From positions 1 to 56,099 of the forward strand of contig WRED01000008.1 of the NCBI GenBank assembly GCA_009779495.1: a stretch of 56,099 nucleotides of DNA, read 5' to 3'. The position numbers and the translations under genes were made by a program. Under the pieces are notes generated by a model. The model ran no database searches. It was given only the letters and a program-made list of their open reading frames with translations, and was not told the DNA's origin. Below, one piece after another: positions 1 to 8,845 of the stretch (the first letter of the stretch is position 1; every line of letters starts with the position of its first letter). Source of the stretch: Oscillospiraceae bacterium. Its GTDB lineage: Bacteria > Bacillota > Clostridia > Oscillospirales > Acutalibacteraceae.

Positions 1-74
1 TGATCTTTCGGCACCAGCTCTTCCAGGCATACAATCTTGACCTCGCCGCGCTTGCTTTCTTTCTTCTCAAGCAT
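1..74 (-). CDS. IS1182-type transposase, N-terminal fragment (runs off left edge)
   Basis: Only the first 24 codons are inside the window; the gene continues beyond position 1. It starts at an ATG (72-74, read leftward) behind GGAGTG, seven bases upstream. The visible protein begins MLEKKESKRGEV and continues VCLEELVPKD. This matches the conserved N-terminus of IS1182-family DDE transposases, where a 'LVPKDHLLRKID'-like block follows. Members of this family cut and paste their own element. The call rests on a short stretch, so family assignment is likely but not certain, and whether the full gene is intact cannot be seen. Its neighbourhood (broken recombinase pieces, palindromes) fits a mobile-element junction. 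Confidence 0.6.
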   Translation of the reverse strand, partial: MLEKKESKRGEVKIVCLEELVPKD

Positions 75-159
75 CTTTTTCACTCCTATCCATTATACCA
101 TAAAAAGCCCGCTTTTGCGAGCTCTTTCTTGGTGTCATAGGGGGTTCTTTGACAATCTG

Positions 160-241
160 AAAGTTTGATACAATCAAACTTTGTCCTTTTTCGCTGCAAT
201 TTTGACTCCTCCGTTTGGATAGTATGCATACAATCAAACGG
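160..241. repeat. Two inverted repeats sharing a 12-base direct repeat
   Basis: At 160-182, AAAGTTTGAT and ATCAAACTTT form a 10-base stem around a 3-base loop. At 211-241, CCGTTTG and CAAACGG flank the perfect palindrome GTATGCATAC (222-231). Both right arms contain ATACAATCAAAC, at 168-179 and 228-239, spaced exactly 60 bases apart. They lie upstream of the transposase start, so they may be an IS end or operator sites. I see no terminal inverted repeat that would settle this. Confidence 0.5.
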
Positions 242-318
242 CTTAAAAAATCAACCAACAAACGCCAAAAACGCCACCGGTTTCGGCAAAGAATCCTGCG
301 GCGTTTTCGTGTGCAGCA

Positions 319-447
319 TCATTTTTCGGACTTGATCTCAACTGCCGTGCCATCACGAAAAAAGGCTGACAGCTGCCCATCCGAGAAAACCCTGACCGAA
401 TCCACGGTGATATACCAAAGCTCCTCATCGAACTCGGTCACGAGATT
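319..447 (-). pseudogene. Serine recombinase, C-terminal remnant
   Basis: Reading leftward from a stop at 448-450, an open frame of 42 residues begins NLVTEFDEELWYITVDSV and continues with VRVFSDGQLSAFFRDGTAVEI before a TGA at 319-321. The 'EFDEELW.. TVDSV.V......FF.DGT..EI' pattern is the usual extreme C-terminus of the large serine recombinases (resolvase plus zinc-ribbon) of Firmicutes mobile elements. There is no start codon and stop codons precede it, so this is a leftover piece. A matching N-terminal piece on the same strand lies at 3734-3886, on the other side of the subtilase gene. Confidence 0.6.
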
Positions 448-549
448 TTATCAAGGTTTTCCCGTCACAACAGCTTTCCCCCGCATAACGTTGCTATACG
501 ACGCTCTGCGGGGGCGCTGTTTTTATCTATACTTTTGCTTTAACTTGTC

Positions 550-3381
550 TTACCAGTACCAAAAATAATCATTCGGGTCCAAAGAATGCTGCTTCGGGTA
601 GCCCAACGAATAGACGCTAATATCATACAGGAGAATATTCAGATCATCAGCATCCATAACGCCGTCGTGATTGAGGTCCGCAGCAAAGAAAAACGGGTTA
701 TCTTCGGGGTCATCCGCTTGCGCCCAGGCTGGCGTACCATTCATCGCGGATATCATAACGGATACATCAGAAGAGTTAATCGCACCGTCGCCGTCCAAAT
801 CACCGAATACGACGACAAAAAACGTTCTGAACACTTCGTCGTTCTCGTCATAAACCGTGAGCTTCGCGCCGGTGGAATCTGTAGCACATTGGTTGTACTC
901 ATAAGTAACCTCGTATCGTCCTCCGTTAAGCGCTGCAAGTGTCCCGTCAAGAGTTGGGGCGAGCGTGTCAAGACCGTAGACGTAGTTGATTTTCTCCCCT
1001 TTTAGGTAAGTGCTTGTATGCCCAAGCTCCAGGAATTGAATCGACAACTCCTCCGAGTCAAAGTAATTGGTAACCGCGCCCGGGATAGCCTGGATATACG
1101 GGCCGGGAGGTCCCACGAGATCACCTGTCTGCTGGTCCATGAGCCACATTTTAGTAGCGACCTTATTGAGTATACTGACCACGTTGTTGTTGATCAGCCC
1201 ATTCTTAAGCAAATCGGCGGCAAAGAAATAAGGGGAACTGGAATCTTTAAGATTAGGCGCACTGTTACTGTTTATTGTGAAGTTATTCACAACCGAAACG
1301 TCGCCGCTGTTGATTTTGCCGTCGCCGTTCACGTCACCATAAATAACAATCTTGTACACATCTTCGAAACAAGGATCGTAATCGCTGTACAGCGTGACTG
1401 TCGCGCCTGTGCCATATATGACCGTATTGTTCGCTCCTGCCGTGCCGCCCTGTACTTCAAAGTATCCGAAACCTTCAACATCAAGGAAAGTGTTCTTTAG
1501 CTCGCTCTCCGTCAGATACGTCTTGAGACCGTAGATGAAATTCTTGTTGTAGTCGATGATCGTCGTCGAGTTGGCTTTCGGGATCAATTCCGGTTCGCTC
1601 AACAGATAATCAACCATGTTCTTGAAGTTTACGACGCCAACGCCATACTGAAAGTGAACATACCCATATGGGAGACCGTTTTCTTCTTCTTCTGTTCCAC
1701 CCTCGATATGATAAAACGGTTTATTCCACTCCTCGGGAACAAGGACAGTCTTTTTGAGTAATGCTTTGACTGCCAAAGGATTGCTCGACAGCGAGGGTTC
1801 AACCGCGATTGCCGTCGCTGCCGCCGCGGACACCACCGCCGCAGACATAGAGGTTCCGGACCCCTCTAAATAAAGTGGTTTTTCTGTAAGGTCATATTTT
1901 TCCATGAAGTAATCCATCACGATACTTTGGCGGGACCAAGTGCTGTAAATATCTTTTTTTCCTGTTATTTCCCCTAAAACTTCTTGCAACACCCTCATGT
2001 CGCCCCCTGGCGCCGCCAAGTCGATATAGGGATAACCGTCAAGCCTATAAAAGTTAGAATACTGAGAATGAGTAAAATCAGAATCAACAGACGCCACCGT
2101 AATGACGTTATCCATTCCGGCAGGAATATTATAAGGTCTCCAACCGACGCTGTTTCCTGCTGATGTAACCACTACACATCCACTGTCTATGGCGTCATTG
2201 ACACTATCTATAAAGGTTTGAGCGACAGGCATGTCCCCGTCATCGTCGTCGCAATCCCACGAAAAGCTCATGTTTATAATGTCGCAACCAGTTTTTACAG
2301 CATCATCAACCGCACCGGCAAGAATAAGAAAGGTAGTAACTGCGATAGGTGTATTATCATCATAATATCCAATACCCGACGCCGTGTCACCATACTCCTC
2401 TTCGGTTGTTGGATCCCATATGGGCTTACCTATCCACATAACAGCATAAGGTTTGATTTTAACATTGGGTAAAGTGTGGGCGACAATAATTCCGGCGACA
2501 TGTGTGCCGTGCCCATGAATATCTTTTGTGTTCGACAGCGCCCCAAGGGTAAGGTTGGAATAATTGTAATAATTGTGATGTAAATAATAATTATGATCAG
2601 GATGACTTGAATCATTGAGAGGGTGAGTCGGGTCAAAGAGAGGATCATTCGGATCAAGGATAGGATCATCAGGATCAACAAAGAAAGGATCCTTATTAAA
2701 AATCTTATACGCCGAAAATTTATTATTCGGCAATATCCGTGGATTGTTGGGGTCGGTATTAAAGAACGGGTGATTCTTGTCCACGCCGGTGTCAAGCAAA
2801 GCAATCTTGACTTTTTTCAGGTTCATCTCACTTATAAGCGCGTTCGCCGCCGGTGACTCAACCATATCCGCGCTCCAGTCCTCGCCCACAATATCAAGTC
2901 CCTCCGGAGGATAAGACGGCGTTCCGCCAGACGCGAGAAAATCCCTTGCTATGTAGACATCATATTCCACATAAACTGTCTCCGGCTGCGCTTCAAAATA
3001 GCTGAAAGCCGCCTCTGCGGATTGCTCGTCCGCGTATTGGAAAATATGAAGATTTCTGTAGCCTTCGATCTTGGACACCGCGCCGCAGTCCTCGTCAAGG
3101 GGTTCATTCGAGCCGGTTTTAACGATCAAGCGGTTCGTAGAAGTGTTTTCCCACATCTCGGCAACCGTCAGTTCTTTTCCGTTTTCGCCGGGAGCGGTTT
3201 TCACATCATCAATTGTGGGAATGTTCCCCATAATCATCTCCGCTAACAACGCCGTGTACTCCCCGCCGTCCATGTCGGGAATTATGGAGTCCCCGTTCAC
3301 CCCGGCAAGCGACATTCCCAACGGGATCGCTAAAAGCGAAAGCCCCAACAGGAAAGCAGAAAAAATTTTTAACTTTTTCAT
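550..3381 (-). CDS. Secreted S8 subtilisin-like protease with dockerin-type repeats
   Basis: Extracellular serine protease of about 943 residues. I start it at the second ATG (MKKLKIFSAFLLG), which has AAGAAGGTG six bases upstream; an in-frame ATG seven codons earlier lacks a site. A signal peptide spans about residues 1-26. The catalytic triad is visible: Asp in ALLDTGVD (about 197), His in HGHGTHVAG (about 291) and Ser in GSGTSMSAAV (about 511), with the oxyanion Asn in TSAGNS (about 410). Between Asp and His is an unusual Asp-Pro-rich loop, then a His/Tyr/Asn-rich stretch. The C-terminal third carries two pairs of dockerin-like calcium repeats (GDVNGDGKINSGDVSV, GDLDGDGAINSSDVSV and DLNHDGVMDADDLNIL); the partner of the first is degenerate. 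Dockerins usually bind cohesins on a scaffold, but no cohesin gene is here. The gene has its own strong promoter and sits between two scraps of a recombinase. Confidence 0.88.
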   Translation of the reverse strand: MKKLKIFSAFLLGLSLLAIPLGMSLAGVNGDSIIPDMDGGEYTALLAEMIMGNIPTIDDVKTAPGENGKELTVAEMWENTSTNRLIVKTGSNEPLDEDCGAVSKIEGYRNLHIFQYADEQSAEAAFSYFEAQPETVYVEYDVYIARDFLASGGTPSYPPEGLDIVGEDWSADMVESPAANALISEMNLKKVKIALLDTGVDKNHPFFNTDPNNPRILPNNKFSAYKIFNKDPFFVDPDDPILDPNDPLFDPTHPLNDSSHPDHNYYLHHNYYNYSNLTLGALSNTKDIHGHGTHVAGIIVAHTLPNVKIKPYAVMWIGKPIWDPTTEEEYGDTASGIGYYDDNTPIAVTTFLILAGAVDDAVKTGCDIINMSFSWDCDDDDGDMPVAQTFIDSVNDAIDSGCVVVTSAGNSVGWRPYNIPAGMDNVITVASVDSDFTHSQYSNFYRLDGYPYIDLAAPGGDMRVLQEVLGEITGKKDIYSTWSRQSIVMDYFMEKYDLTEKPLYLEGSGTSMSAAVVSAAAATAIAVEPSLSSNPLAVKALLKKTVLVPEEWNKPFYHIEGGTEEEENGLPYGYVHFQYGVGVVNFKNMVDYLLSEPELIPKANSTTIIDYNKNFIYGLKTYLTESELKNTFLDVEGFGYFEVQGGTAGANNTVIYGTGATVTLYSDYDPCFEDVYKIVIYGDVNGDGKINSGDVSVVNNFTINSNSAPNLKDSSSPYFFAADLLKNGLINNNVVSILNKVATKMWLMDQQTGDLVGPPGPYIQAIPGAVTNYFDSEELSIQFLELGHTSTYLKGEKINYVYGLDTLAPTLDGTLAALNGGRYEVTYEYNQCATDSTGAKLTVYDENDEVFRTFFVVVFGDLDGDGAINSSDVSVMISAMNGTPAWAQADDPEDNPFFFAADLNHDGVMDADDLNILLYDISVYSLGYPKQHSLDPNDYFWYW

Positions 3382-3486
3382 GATCACACCTTCTTTCTTC
3401 ATTTTTGTTTACTTTACTGCTTTAAAGTGCACAATAAACTTCATTCCTGACTCCCGATAATTGTTTAAATTTACCTCCTTAAGTTT

Positions 3487-3514
3487 ATTATAACATAAAT
3501 CAGCGCCTTGTCAA
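3487..3514 (-). promoter_or_regulatory. Sigma-A type promoter of the subtilase gene
   Basis: On the minus strand a perfect TTGACA (3509-3514) and a perfect TATAAT (3487-3492) are separated by 16 bases. They lie about 100 bases upstream of the subtilase start and point toward it. Confidence 0.75.
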
Positions 3515-3629
3515 TGTAGAAATTCAGCTCGGATTTTTGTCGTAGTTGCATATAAAATAAAATGTAATCAGTATTGTAAATGGGCTGTTCGATCATGTGT
3601 TCAGCCGTAAGTGAATACGTAAAACCATC

Positions 3630-3683
3630 AAAAACGCCTCAGCAGATCACCCAATGATTGAGTTATCCGCTGAGGCGTTTTTA
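3630..3683. terminator. Bidirectional hairpin terminator
   Basis: AAAACGCCTCAGC (3631-3643) pairs perfectly with GCTGAGGCGTTTT (3669-3681). The A-run on the left and T-run on the right allow termination in either direction. It separates the recombinase N-terminal scrap from the subtilase promoter. The 25-base loop is long for a terminator, so a small palindromic insertion is an alternative. Confidence 0.55.
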
Positions 3684-3733
3684 TTTCACATCCTGATTTT
3701 TTTTCCATTTATAGGCGCCTTGGGGATTTGCCC

Positions 3734-3886
3734 TTAAAGCGTTCCCTCATCGGCATAGACCTTGTGAAAATTCCAATCTTTTATCAGGATGTAACTTTTA
3801 AGCTTGTCTATTTGTGCCCTTATGGAATAACCCTCTTGGGCTTGCTCGGCGGTTGACACACGAACGTATATGGCAGTTTTTAACAT
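3734..3886 (-). pseudogene. Serine recombinase, N-terminal fragment
   Basis: Fifty residues beginning MLKTAIYVRVSTAEQAQEGY, the catalytic resolvase start with the nucleophile Ser in YVRVST, followed by SIRAQIDKLKSY and DWNFHKVYADEG. This is the signature N-terminus of large serine recombinases, whose usual length is about 500 residues. Here it stops after 50 at a TAA (3734-3736), so about 90 percent of the protein is missing. The start overlaps the end of the upstream small gene by seven bases, a translational-coupling arrangement that suggests an originally intact two-gene unit. The only other remnant seen is the C-terminal scrap at 319-447. Confidence 0.8.
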
Positions 3887-4035
3887 ATATCTTGCCCTTT
3901 CGTTTCCAAAAGAGCTTTTTTTGTTTTTTCCTGCCTTGCTTTTCGTGGTATTGACGTTTTTAAAAAGAACTTTAATATTCTTTTTTGTAATTCTTCTGGT
4001 AGTATTATTTCTCTTTTTGGCTCGTTATTTTCCAT
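3880..4035 (-). CDS. Small charged protein coupled to the recombinase
   Basis: A 51-residue protein starting MENNEPKREIILPEEL, with a central KFFLKTSIPRK and a basic C-terminus. I chose this ATG because AGGGGG lies eight bases upstream; an in-frame ATG ten codons earlier has no site. Its last bases overlap the start of the recombinase fragment. I do not recognise a defined domain. Similar short basic proteins commonly precede serine recombinases in Firmicutes elements, so a role in that element is a reasonable inference. With the recombinase destroyed, the gene is probably a relic. A possible promoter (TTTGTC, 16 bases, TATAAT at 4092-4097) lies just upstream. Confidence 0.5.
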   Translation of the reverse strand: MENNEPKREIILPEELQKRILKFFLKTSIPRKARQEKTKKALLETKGQDIC

Positions 4036-4247
4036 ATCTAAAACCCCCTTGTGTTTTGGCAACAATACATCTTTATAGGGATTTATTGGATATTATATCA
4101 TTTAACGAAAGTGGACAAATCCTTGTATATCAACAATAGTTTGTCCTTACTGGTTTATTTGTTGTGTTACTTTATCCGCAAAATTTCAGACAATCTGACG
4201 AAAAAATCTCTCGGCAATACGACGTTCCCGATTTAATCAGCGGTTAC

Positions 4248-4946
4248 TTAATCTATACTCGGCAATATAATATTTGTTACCTTGAACTCCGTACACTCAA
4301 ACTCGTACGTGCCCGCTTCCCTTTTCAGCGCTTCATCAATCAGCCATGCCGCTTTCAGGCAAATACCGGTTTTCACGTCGATACAAAAACTGACCGGGAA
4401 GCCGTCGCCGTTCAAAACCGAATACACCGCGCACCTGCGCCCCGCCACGGTTTCCTCACCGGTTTTTACCATACCATTGTAAATCGTGTAATAACTGAAC
4501 AGCGTCGCGGACGCCTGTACATACAGGCCCACAGCGTCCTCATTCATGGGCGCGCCCGGATTCATGCCGGAAAAGCGGCTGCTTCCGGCATTGCGGGTGT
4601 AGCAAAAGTAACCGCCCTCCACGGGAGTGAACAGCGACTCGTTCCCATCGCTCGAAAAATAGATTCTCCCGCCTTGCCTGGCCGCGATAACCTCCGACGC
4701 GTCGTGCTGGCCGCCGCTCCTGATATGGACAGCGTAGGCGATATAATATTCTTCCGGCGTATTTTGAGAGATGTAGCTTTCATTATACGAAGCAGGAACG
4801 CCCGGCTCCGAAACGCCGTATGTGCCGTTTTCATATATAAAATTCTTCTGTTCGACCGTCTCAGGCTCGTCCGACATCAAGACCGCGCAAGCGCCGACCG
4901 ACAACAGCAAGGCCGCACAGGCAAGTAACAACATCAACCTTTTCAA
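4248..4946 (-). CDS. Putative lipoprotein, unknown function
   Basis: About 232 residues. I favour a TTG start (4944-4946, LKRLMLLLACAALL) because GAGGGA lies about ten bases upstream and it puts the signal peptide at the very N-terminus. An ATG 14 codons earlier gives an odd extension and has no ribosome site. The signal sequence ends in a lipobox-like LSVGAC, so lipid anchoring on the outer membrane face is likely. The mature part contains several Tyr-rich segments and ends in a run resembling the beta-rich core of LolA-like carrier domains (YEFECTEFKVTNI), but that resemblance is weak. The single-gene unit lies between the recombinase relics and the zinc-ribbon membrane protein. Confidence 0.6.
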   Translation of the reverse strand: MKRLMLLLACAALLLSVGACAVLMSDEPETVEQKNFIYENGTYGVSEPGVPASYNESYISQNTPEEYYIAYAVHIRSGGQHDASEVIAARQGGRIYFSSDGNESLFTPVEGGYFCYTRNAGSSRFSGMNPGAPMNEDAVGLYVQASATLFSYYTIYNGMVKTGEETVAGRRCAVYSVLNGDGFPVSFCIDVKTGICLKAAWLIDEALKREAGTYEFECTEFKVTNIILPSID

Positions 4947-5076
4947 GCAAAACACATCCCTCGAAAGAAAGTAAGAACCTGTATTCATATGGAGGTTCTA
5001 AACAAAAGGCAAGAAACAGGAGTCGTTTCTTCTCCTGCCCCTGCCCCTCTTATATTGTATTAAACGCGAAAAATTG

Positions 5077-5967
5077 TTAAACCGTCACGGCCGCCTGTTC
5101 CTGCTGTTCCTGCAGCGCCGCCTGCTCGGCCGCGAGCCTTTCAGCCTCTTCCCTTTCGGCGGTGCGCTTTTCCATCTCCTTGCGGATATCCGCGAGCGGC
5201 ACGCCGCTTTCCACGAGCTGGAAGTATTCCGCTGACGGGATCCCGCCAACAAAAGTGTCTTTATAAACGACTTCGATCCTCTTTTGGAACACCATGACGT
5301 CTATCGCGAAGCTGGCGGCCAGCAGCGCGAAATAGATATACGCGCCGAATCCCACGCTTCCGCTGATGACGGACGGGAAAATGGCCGACGCGTTCCCGGC
5401 GAAGAGCGTAAACGTCACCGCCGAAGCCGCCGCGAACAGGAGGGCAAAGCAGTTAAACGTATAATTGCGCTGCCTGCCTTTCGGGGAGGCGGACAGCATC
5501 AGCAGAACCAGCCTGACAAGCACCATCAAAAGCGAAAGAACAAGCGTCACAAGCGAGAGAACAAACAATATGAACGTCTTTCCCAAAACCGGGGACGACA
5601 GCAGGCTGATCAGCGCGCCGAAATCCGCCTTGGAAATCATGTTGTACAGCGCGATGGCGTTGATCGTCGATGACTCGGATATGTAGGGCGCCTGAAAAGC
5701 AATCTTGCCCAAGGGAAGAATGACCGTAAATAAGGGCAGGACGCTGAAAACGATCCTCGCGATCGAAAGCTTTGACCCGGCAAAGGCGGTCTTAAGCCTG
5801 TCGATCCTTTTTTGGAACACGGCGTGTTCAGCCTCGGCCTTGTCGGCGTCAAGCAGGAGTCTTTCCTCCATTCCGTAGTAGACCATGTTTACGTTGCAAT
5901 GGGGACAGTTGGGTCTCCAGTCAGTAATTTTCAGTTTACCGTTGCATTTTGGGCAGGTTGCTGCCAT
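5077..5967 (-). CDS. Zinc-ribbon multi-pass membrane protein
   Basis: 296 residues with a strong site (TAGGAGGAG) seven bases before the ATG. The N-terminus is a zinc ribbon with two CxxC knuckles (CPKC at about 5-8, CPHC at about 21-24). A short basic and coiled region follows, then four to five hydrophobic segments between about residues 65 and 225 (for example LFVLSLVTLVLSLLMVLVRL). The C-terminus is a Glu/Ala/Gln-rich coiled coil (EKRTAEREEAERLAAEQAAL). The topology suggests the ribbon and coil are cytoplasmic. I do not recognise the family. It is transcribed alone; valS upstream of it is followed by a hairpin. Confidence 0.65.
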   Translation of the reverse strand: MAATCPKCNGKLKITDWRPNCPHCNVNMVYYGMEERLLLDADKAEAEHAVFQKRIDRLKTAFAGSKLSIARIVFSVLPLFTVILPLGKIAFQAPYISESSTINAIALYNMISKADFGALISLLSSPVLGKTFILFVLSLVTLVLSLLMVLVRLVLLMLSASPKGRQRNYTFNCFALLFAAASAVTFTLFAGNASAIFPSVISGSVGFGAYIYFALLAASFAIDVMVFQKRIEVVYKDTFVGGIPSAEYFQLVESGVPLADIRKEMEKRTAEREEAERLAAEQAALQEQQEQAAVTV

Positions 5968-6160
5968 ATTGTCTCCTCCTACATGGGTTCACACCCATTC
6001 AATTAACATAATGTTAACATAAAACGCCGTTAAATGCAATAGTATTTTTTAGATTTTTAACGGGGTTTTTAACGGCGGCCGCACGAACAAATAAATTGTA
6101 AAACTATTACAAAATAAACATGTTTCAGGTGTAGAACGGGGCTTGCTTCAATACAAATCC

Positions 6161-6187
6161 ATGCCGGAAACGGATTGCTTCCGGCAT
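6161..6187. terminator. Hairpin downstream of valS
   Basis: ATGCCGGAA (6161-6169) pairs perfectly with TTCCGGCAT (6179-6187) around a 9-base loop, immediately past the valS stop codon on the minus strand. Only a few T residues follow it, so it may be a weak terminator or a small repeat. Confidence 0.4.
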
Positions 6188-6195
6188 TGGCTAAT

Positions 6196-8814
6196 CTATA
6201 GTTTCGCAATACTTTCTTTCAGCATCCCGATCTTCCCCTCAATCCGCGCCGCGTTCTCCCGCTGCGCCGCCACAACCGCCTCAGGCGCTTTTGCCACAAA
6301 GCTTTCATTGTTCAGCTTGCCCTGAACCGCCGAAAGCTCTTTCTCCGCCTTTTCAAGCTCCTTTTGCAGTCTCAGGCGTTCGGTCTCAAGATCAATCAGC
6401 TCGCCCATGGGAATATACACCTTCGCTTCGTTCGTCACGATGCTGACCGTGCTGTCCAGTTCAAACGCGCCGCCCACTTCGATTTCCGATGCGCCCGCGA
6501 GCTTCTGAAACATCGTCTCGGCCGCTGCAAAGGTTTCCCTGTACGCCGTCGCGATATACAGCTTTGCCTTTTTGGACGGCGGCACGTTCATCTCGGCACG
6601 GCGGTTGCGGACCGCGCGGACGACAGCCATCACGCGCTCCATCTCGGCCTCTTCCTCCGCGAAGTGCAGCGACCCGTCGTACACAGGCCACGGGGACAGC
6701 ATGACCGTTTCGCCCTCGTGCGGCAGCGTTTGCCAAATCTCCTCTGTAATAAACGGCATAAACGGGTGAAGCAGCTTGAGCGTGTTCGACAGCACATAGA
6801 CGAGCACGCCTTTGGCTGTGACGGCGGCGTCTCCCCCCTGCTGTATGGAAATCTTCGCAAGCTCAATGTACCAGTCGCAGAACACGTCCCATATGAATTC
6901 ATACAGCTTCTGCACCGCGATGCCAAGCTCGAACCGCTCAAGGTTTTCCGTGGCCTCGGCGGCCAGCGTATTATATCGGCTGAGAATCCATTTGTCCGCG
7001 GTACTCAGGCCTGTCGGCACGCGCGGTGCGGGTTCGTTTTCACCGAGGTTCATCAGGATAAAGCGCGCGGCATTCCACAGCTTATTGGCGAAGTTGCGGC
7101 TGGCCTCGACCTTTTCGTCCGAAAAACGCATGTCGTTTCCGGGGCTGTTGCCCGTCGCGAGGGTGAATCGCAGGGCGTCAGCGCCGTATTTGTCAACGAT
7201 CTCCAGGGGATCAATGCCGTTACCCAGGGATTTTGACATTTTGCGTCCCTGCGCGTCACGCACAAGCCCGTGGATGAGCACCGTGTCAAAGGGAGCCTTG
7301 CCCATGTGCTCGACGCCCGAGAACATCATGCGCACGACCCAGAAGAAGATGATATCGTAGCCGGTGACCAGCGTATTTGTCGGATAAAAATGCCTGAGAT
7401 CGTCCGTGTCGTCCGGCCAGCCAAGCGTCGAGAACGGCCACAGCGCCGACGAGAACCATGTGTCCAGCGTATCCGGGTCCTGTGTCAGGTCCGCGCAGCC
7501 GCACTCACGGCACGATTCCGGCGTTTCTTTCGCGACGTTTATCGCGCCGCAGCCGTCACAGTACCACGCGGGGATGCGGTGCCCCCACCACAGCTGGCGC
7601 GAGATGCACCAGTCGCGGATGCTTTCCAGCCAGTTGAAGTAAATCTTTTCAAATCGCTGGGGCACGAACCTCGTCTCGCCGTTTTTGACCGCGTCGATCG
7701 CCGGGCCGGCCAGCGGCTCCATTTTCACGAACCATTGCACAGAAACCTTCGGCTCGACCGTCGTCTTACAGCGCGAGCAGGTGCCGACGTTGTGGGCGTG
7801 ATCCTCTACCTTGATCAAAGCTCCCTCCGCCTCAAGGTCCTTCACAATTTCCCTGCGGGCGGCATAACGGTCCATGCCCGCGTATTTTGGGTAGTCCCCG
7901 TTGATCTTCGCGTCGTCGGTCATGGCGCAGACCACGGGCAGATTGTGCCTGAGTCCGACCTCAAAGTCGTTCGGGTCGTGGGCGGGCGTGATTTTGACGG
8001 CGCCCGTGCCGAATTCCATATCAACATAATCGTCCGCGACAACGGGGATCTCACGCCCGACAAGCGGCAAAATGACCGTCTTGCCGACCATGTCTTTGTA
8101 GCGTTCGTCGCCGGGATTTACCGCGACGGCCGTGTCGCCCAGCAGCGTTTCAGGGCGCGTCGTCGCCAGATCAAGGTGGCCCGTGCCGTCCTTGAGCGGA
8201 TAGCGCAGGTGCCACAGATGCCCCGCCTGATCCTCGTACTCCACCTCCGCGTCGGAGATGGACGTCAGGCACGACGGGCACCAGTTGATGATGCGCTCGC
8301 CCCGGTAGATCAGCCCTTTATCGTACAGCCGCGTGAATACCTCGGTTACGGCCTTGCTGCAGCCCTCGTCGAGGGTGAAACGTTCACGCTCCCAGTCGCA
8401 TGACGAGCCTAATTTCTTGAGCTGCTCGACAATGCGCCCGCCGTACTGCTCCTTCCACTGCCACGCGCGTTCCAGGTAACGCTCGCGGCCAAGCTCATTT
8501 TTGGAAGTCCCCTCCGCCCTGAGCGTTGCCGCGATCCTCGCCTCAGTGGCGATTGAGGCGTGATCCGTGCCCGGCAGCCACAGCGCGTCATAGCCCTGCA
8601 TCCTGCGCCAGCGGATGATGATGTCCTGCAGCGTGTTGTCCAGCGCGTGGCCCATATGGAGCTGGCCGGTTATATTCGGCGGCGGGATGACGATGGTGTA
8701 GGGCGTTTTTTGCGGATCGTTGGCGGCGTGGAAGTAGTTGCCGTCAAGCCAGGACTGATATATTCTGTCCTCGACGCGCTTGGGGTCGTATTGCTTTTCG
8801 AGTTCTTTGCGCAT
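6196..8814 (-). CDS. valS: Valine--tRNA ligase
   Basis: Class I aminoacyl-tRNA synthetase of 872 residues, the normal bacterial length. It charges tRNA-Val in the cytoplasm. The HIGH signature is in [15 protein letters not shown] (about residues 43-57) and the second signature in [10 protein letters not shown] (about 540). Both zinc-type cysteine groups of the Ile/Val enzymes are present: CSRCKTT, and CDGCG with CRECGC. The C-terminal coiled-coil arm, characteristic of ValRS, is rich in Glu and Lys ([19 protein letters not shown]). Expression is very likely controlled by the T-box leader directly upstream. It forms a single-gene unit with its own strong promoter. Confidence 0.98.
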   Translation of the reverse strand: MRKELEKQYDPKRVEDRIYQSWLDGNYFHAANDPQKTPYTIVIPPPNITGQLHMGHALDNTLQDIIIRWRRMQGYDALWLPGTDHASIATEARIAATLRAEGTSKNELGRERYLERAWQWKEQYGGRIVEQLKKLGSSCDWERERFTLDEGCSKAVTEVFTRLYDKGLIYRGERIINWCPSCLTSISDAEVEYEDQAGHLWHLRYPLKDGTGHLDLATTRPETLLGDTAVAVNPGDERYKDMVGKTVILPLVGREIPVVADDYVDMEFGTGAVKITPAHDPNDFEVGLRHNLPVVCAMTDDAKINGDYPKYAGMDRYAARREIVKDLEAEGALIKVEDHAHNVGTCSRCKTTVEPKVSVQWFVKMEPLAGPAIDAVKNGETRFVPQRFEKIYFNWLESIRDWCISRQLWWGHRIPAWYCDGCGAINVAKETPESCRECGCADLTQDPDTLDTWFSSALWPFSTLGWPDDTDDLRHFYPTNTLVTGYDIIFFWVVRMMFSGVEHMGKAPFDTVLIHGLVRDAQGRKMSKSLGNGIDPLEIVDKYGADALRFTLATGNSPGNDMRFSDEKVEASRNFANKLWNAARFILMNLGENEPAPRVPTGLSTADKWILSRYNTLAAEATENLERFELGIAVQKLYEFIWDVFCDWYIELAKISIQQGGDAAVTAKGVLVYVLSNTLKLLHPFMPFITEEIWQTLPHEGETVMLSPWPVYDGSLHFAEEEAEMERVMAVVRAVRNRRAEMNVPPSKKAKLYIATAYRETFAAAETMFQKLAGASEIEVGGAFELDSTVSIVTNEAKVYIPMGELIDLETERLRLQKELEKAEKELSAVQGKLNNESFVAKAPEAVVAAQRENAARIEGKIGMLKESIAKL

Positions 8815-8845
8815 AGAATGATGCTCCTTTCGTGGTCTGACTATA

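Noticed and set aside
2430-2804. Minus-strand frame rich in Ile/Leu overlapping the subtilase
   Set aside because: It is an alternate frame of the Asp-Pro and Tyr/Asn repeats of the protease, producing a false membrane-like sequence.
1-4100. Intact prophage or integrative element
   Set aside because: Only a transposase end, a recombinase start, a recombinase end and one small gene are seen. There are no structural, conjugation or replication genes and no attachment-site pair.
7270-8403. Long plus-strand open frame opposite valS
   Set aside because: It is a mirror of the highly biased valS codons: Arg/Val/Asp-rich, with no ribosome site or recognisable domain. valS on the other strand has every family motif.
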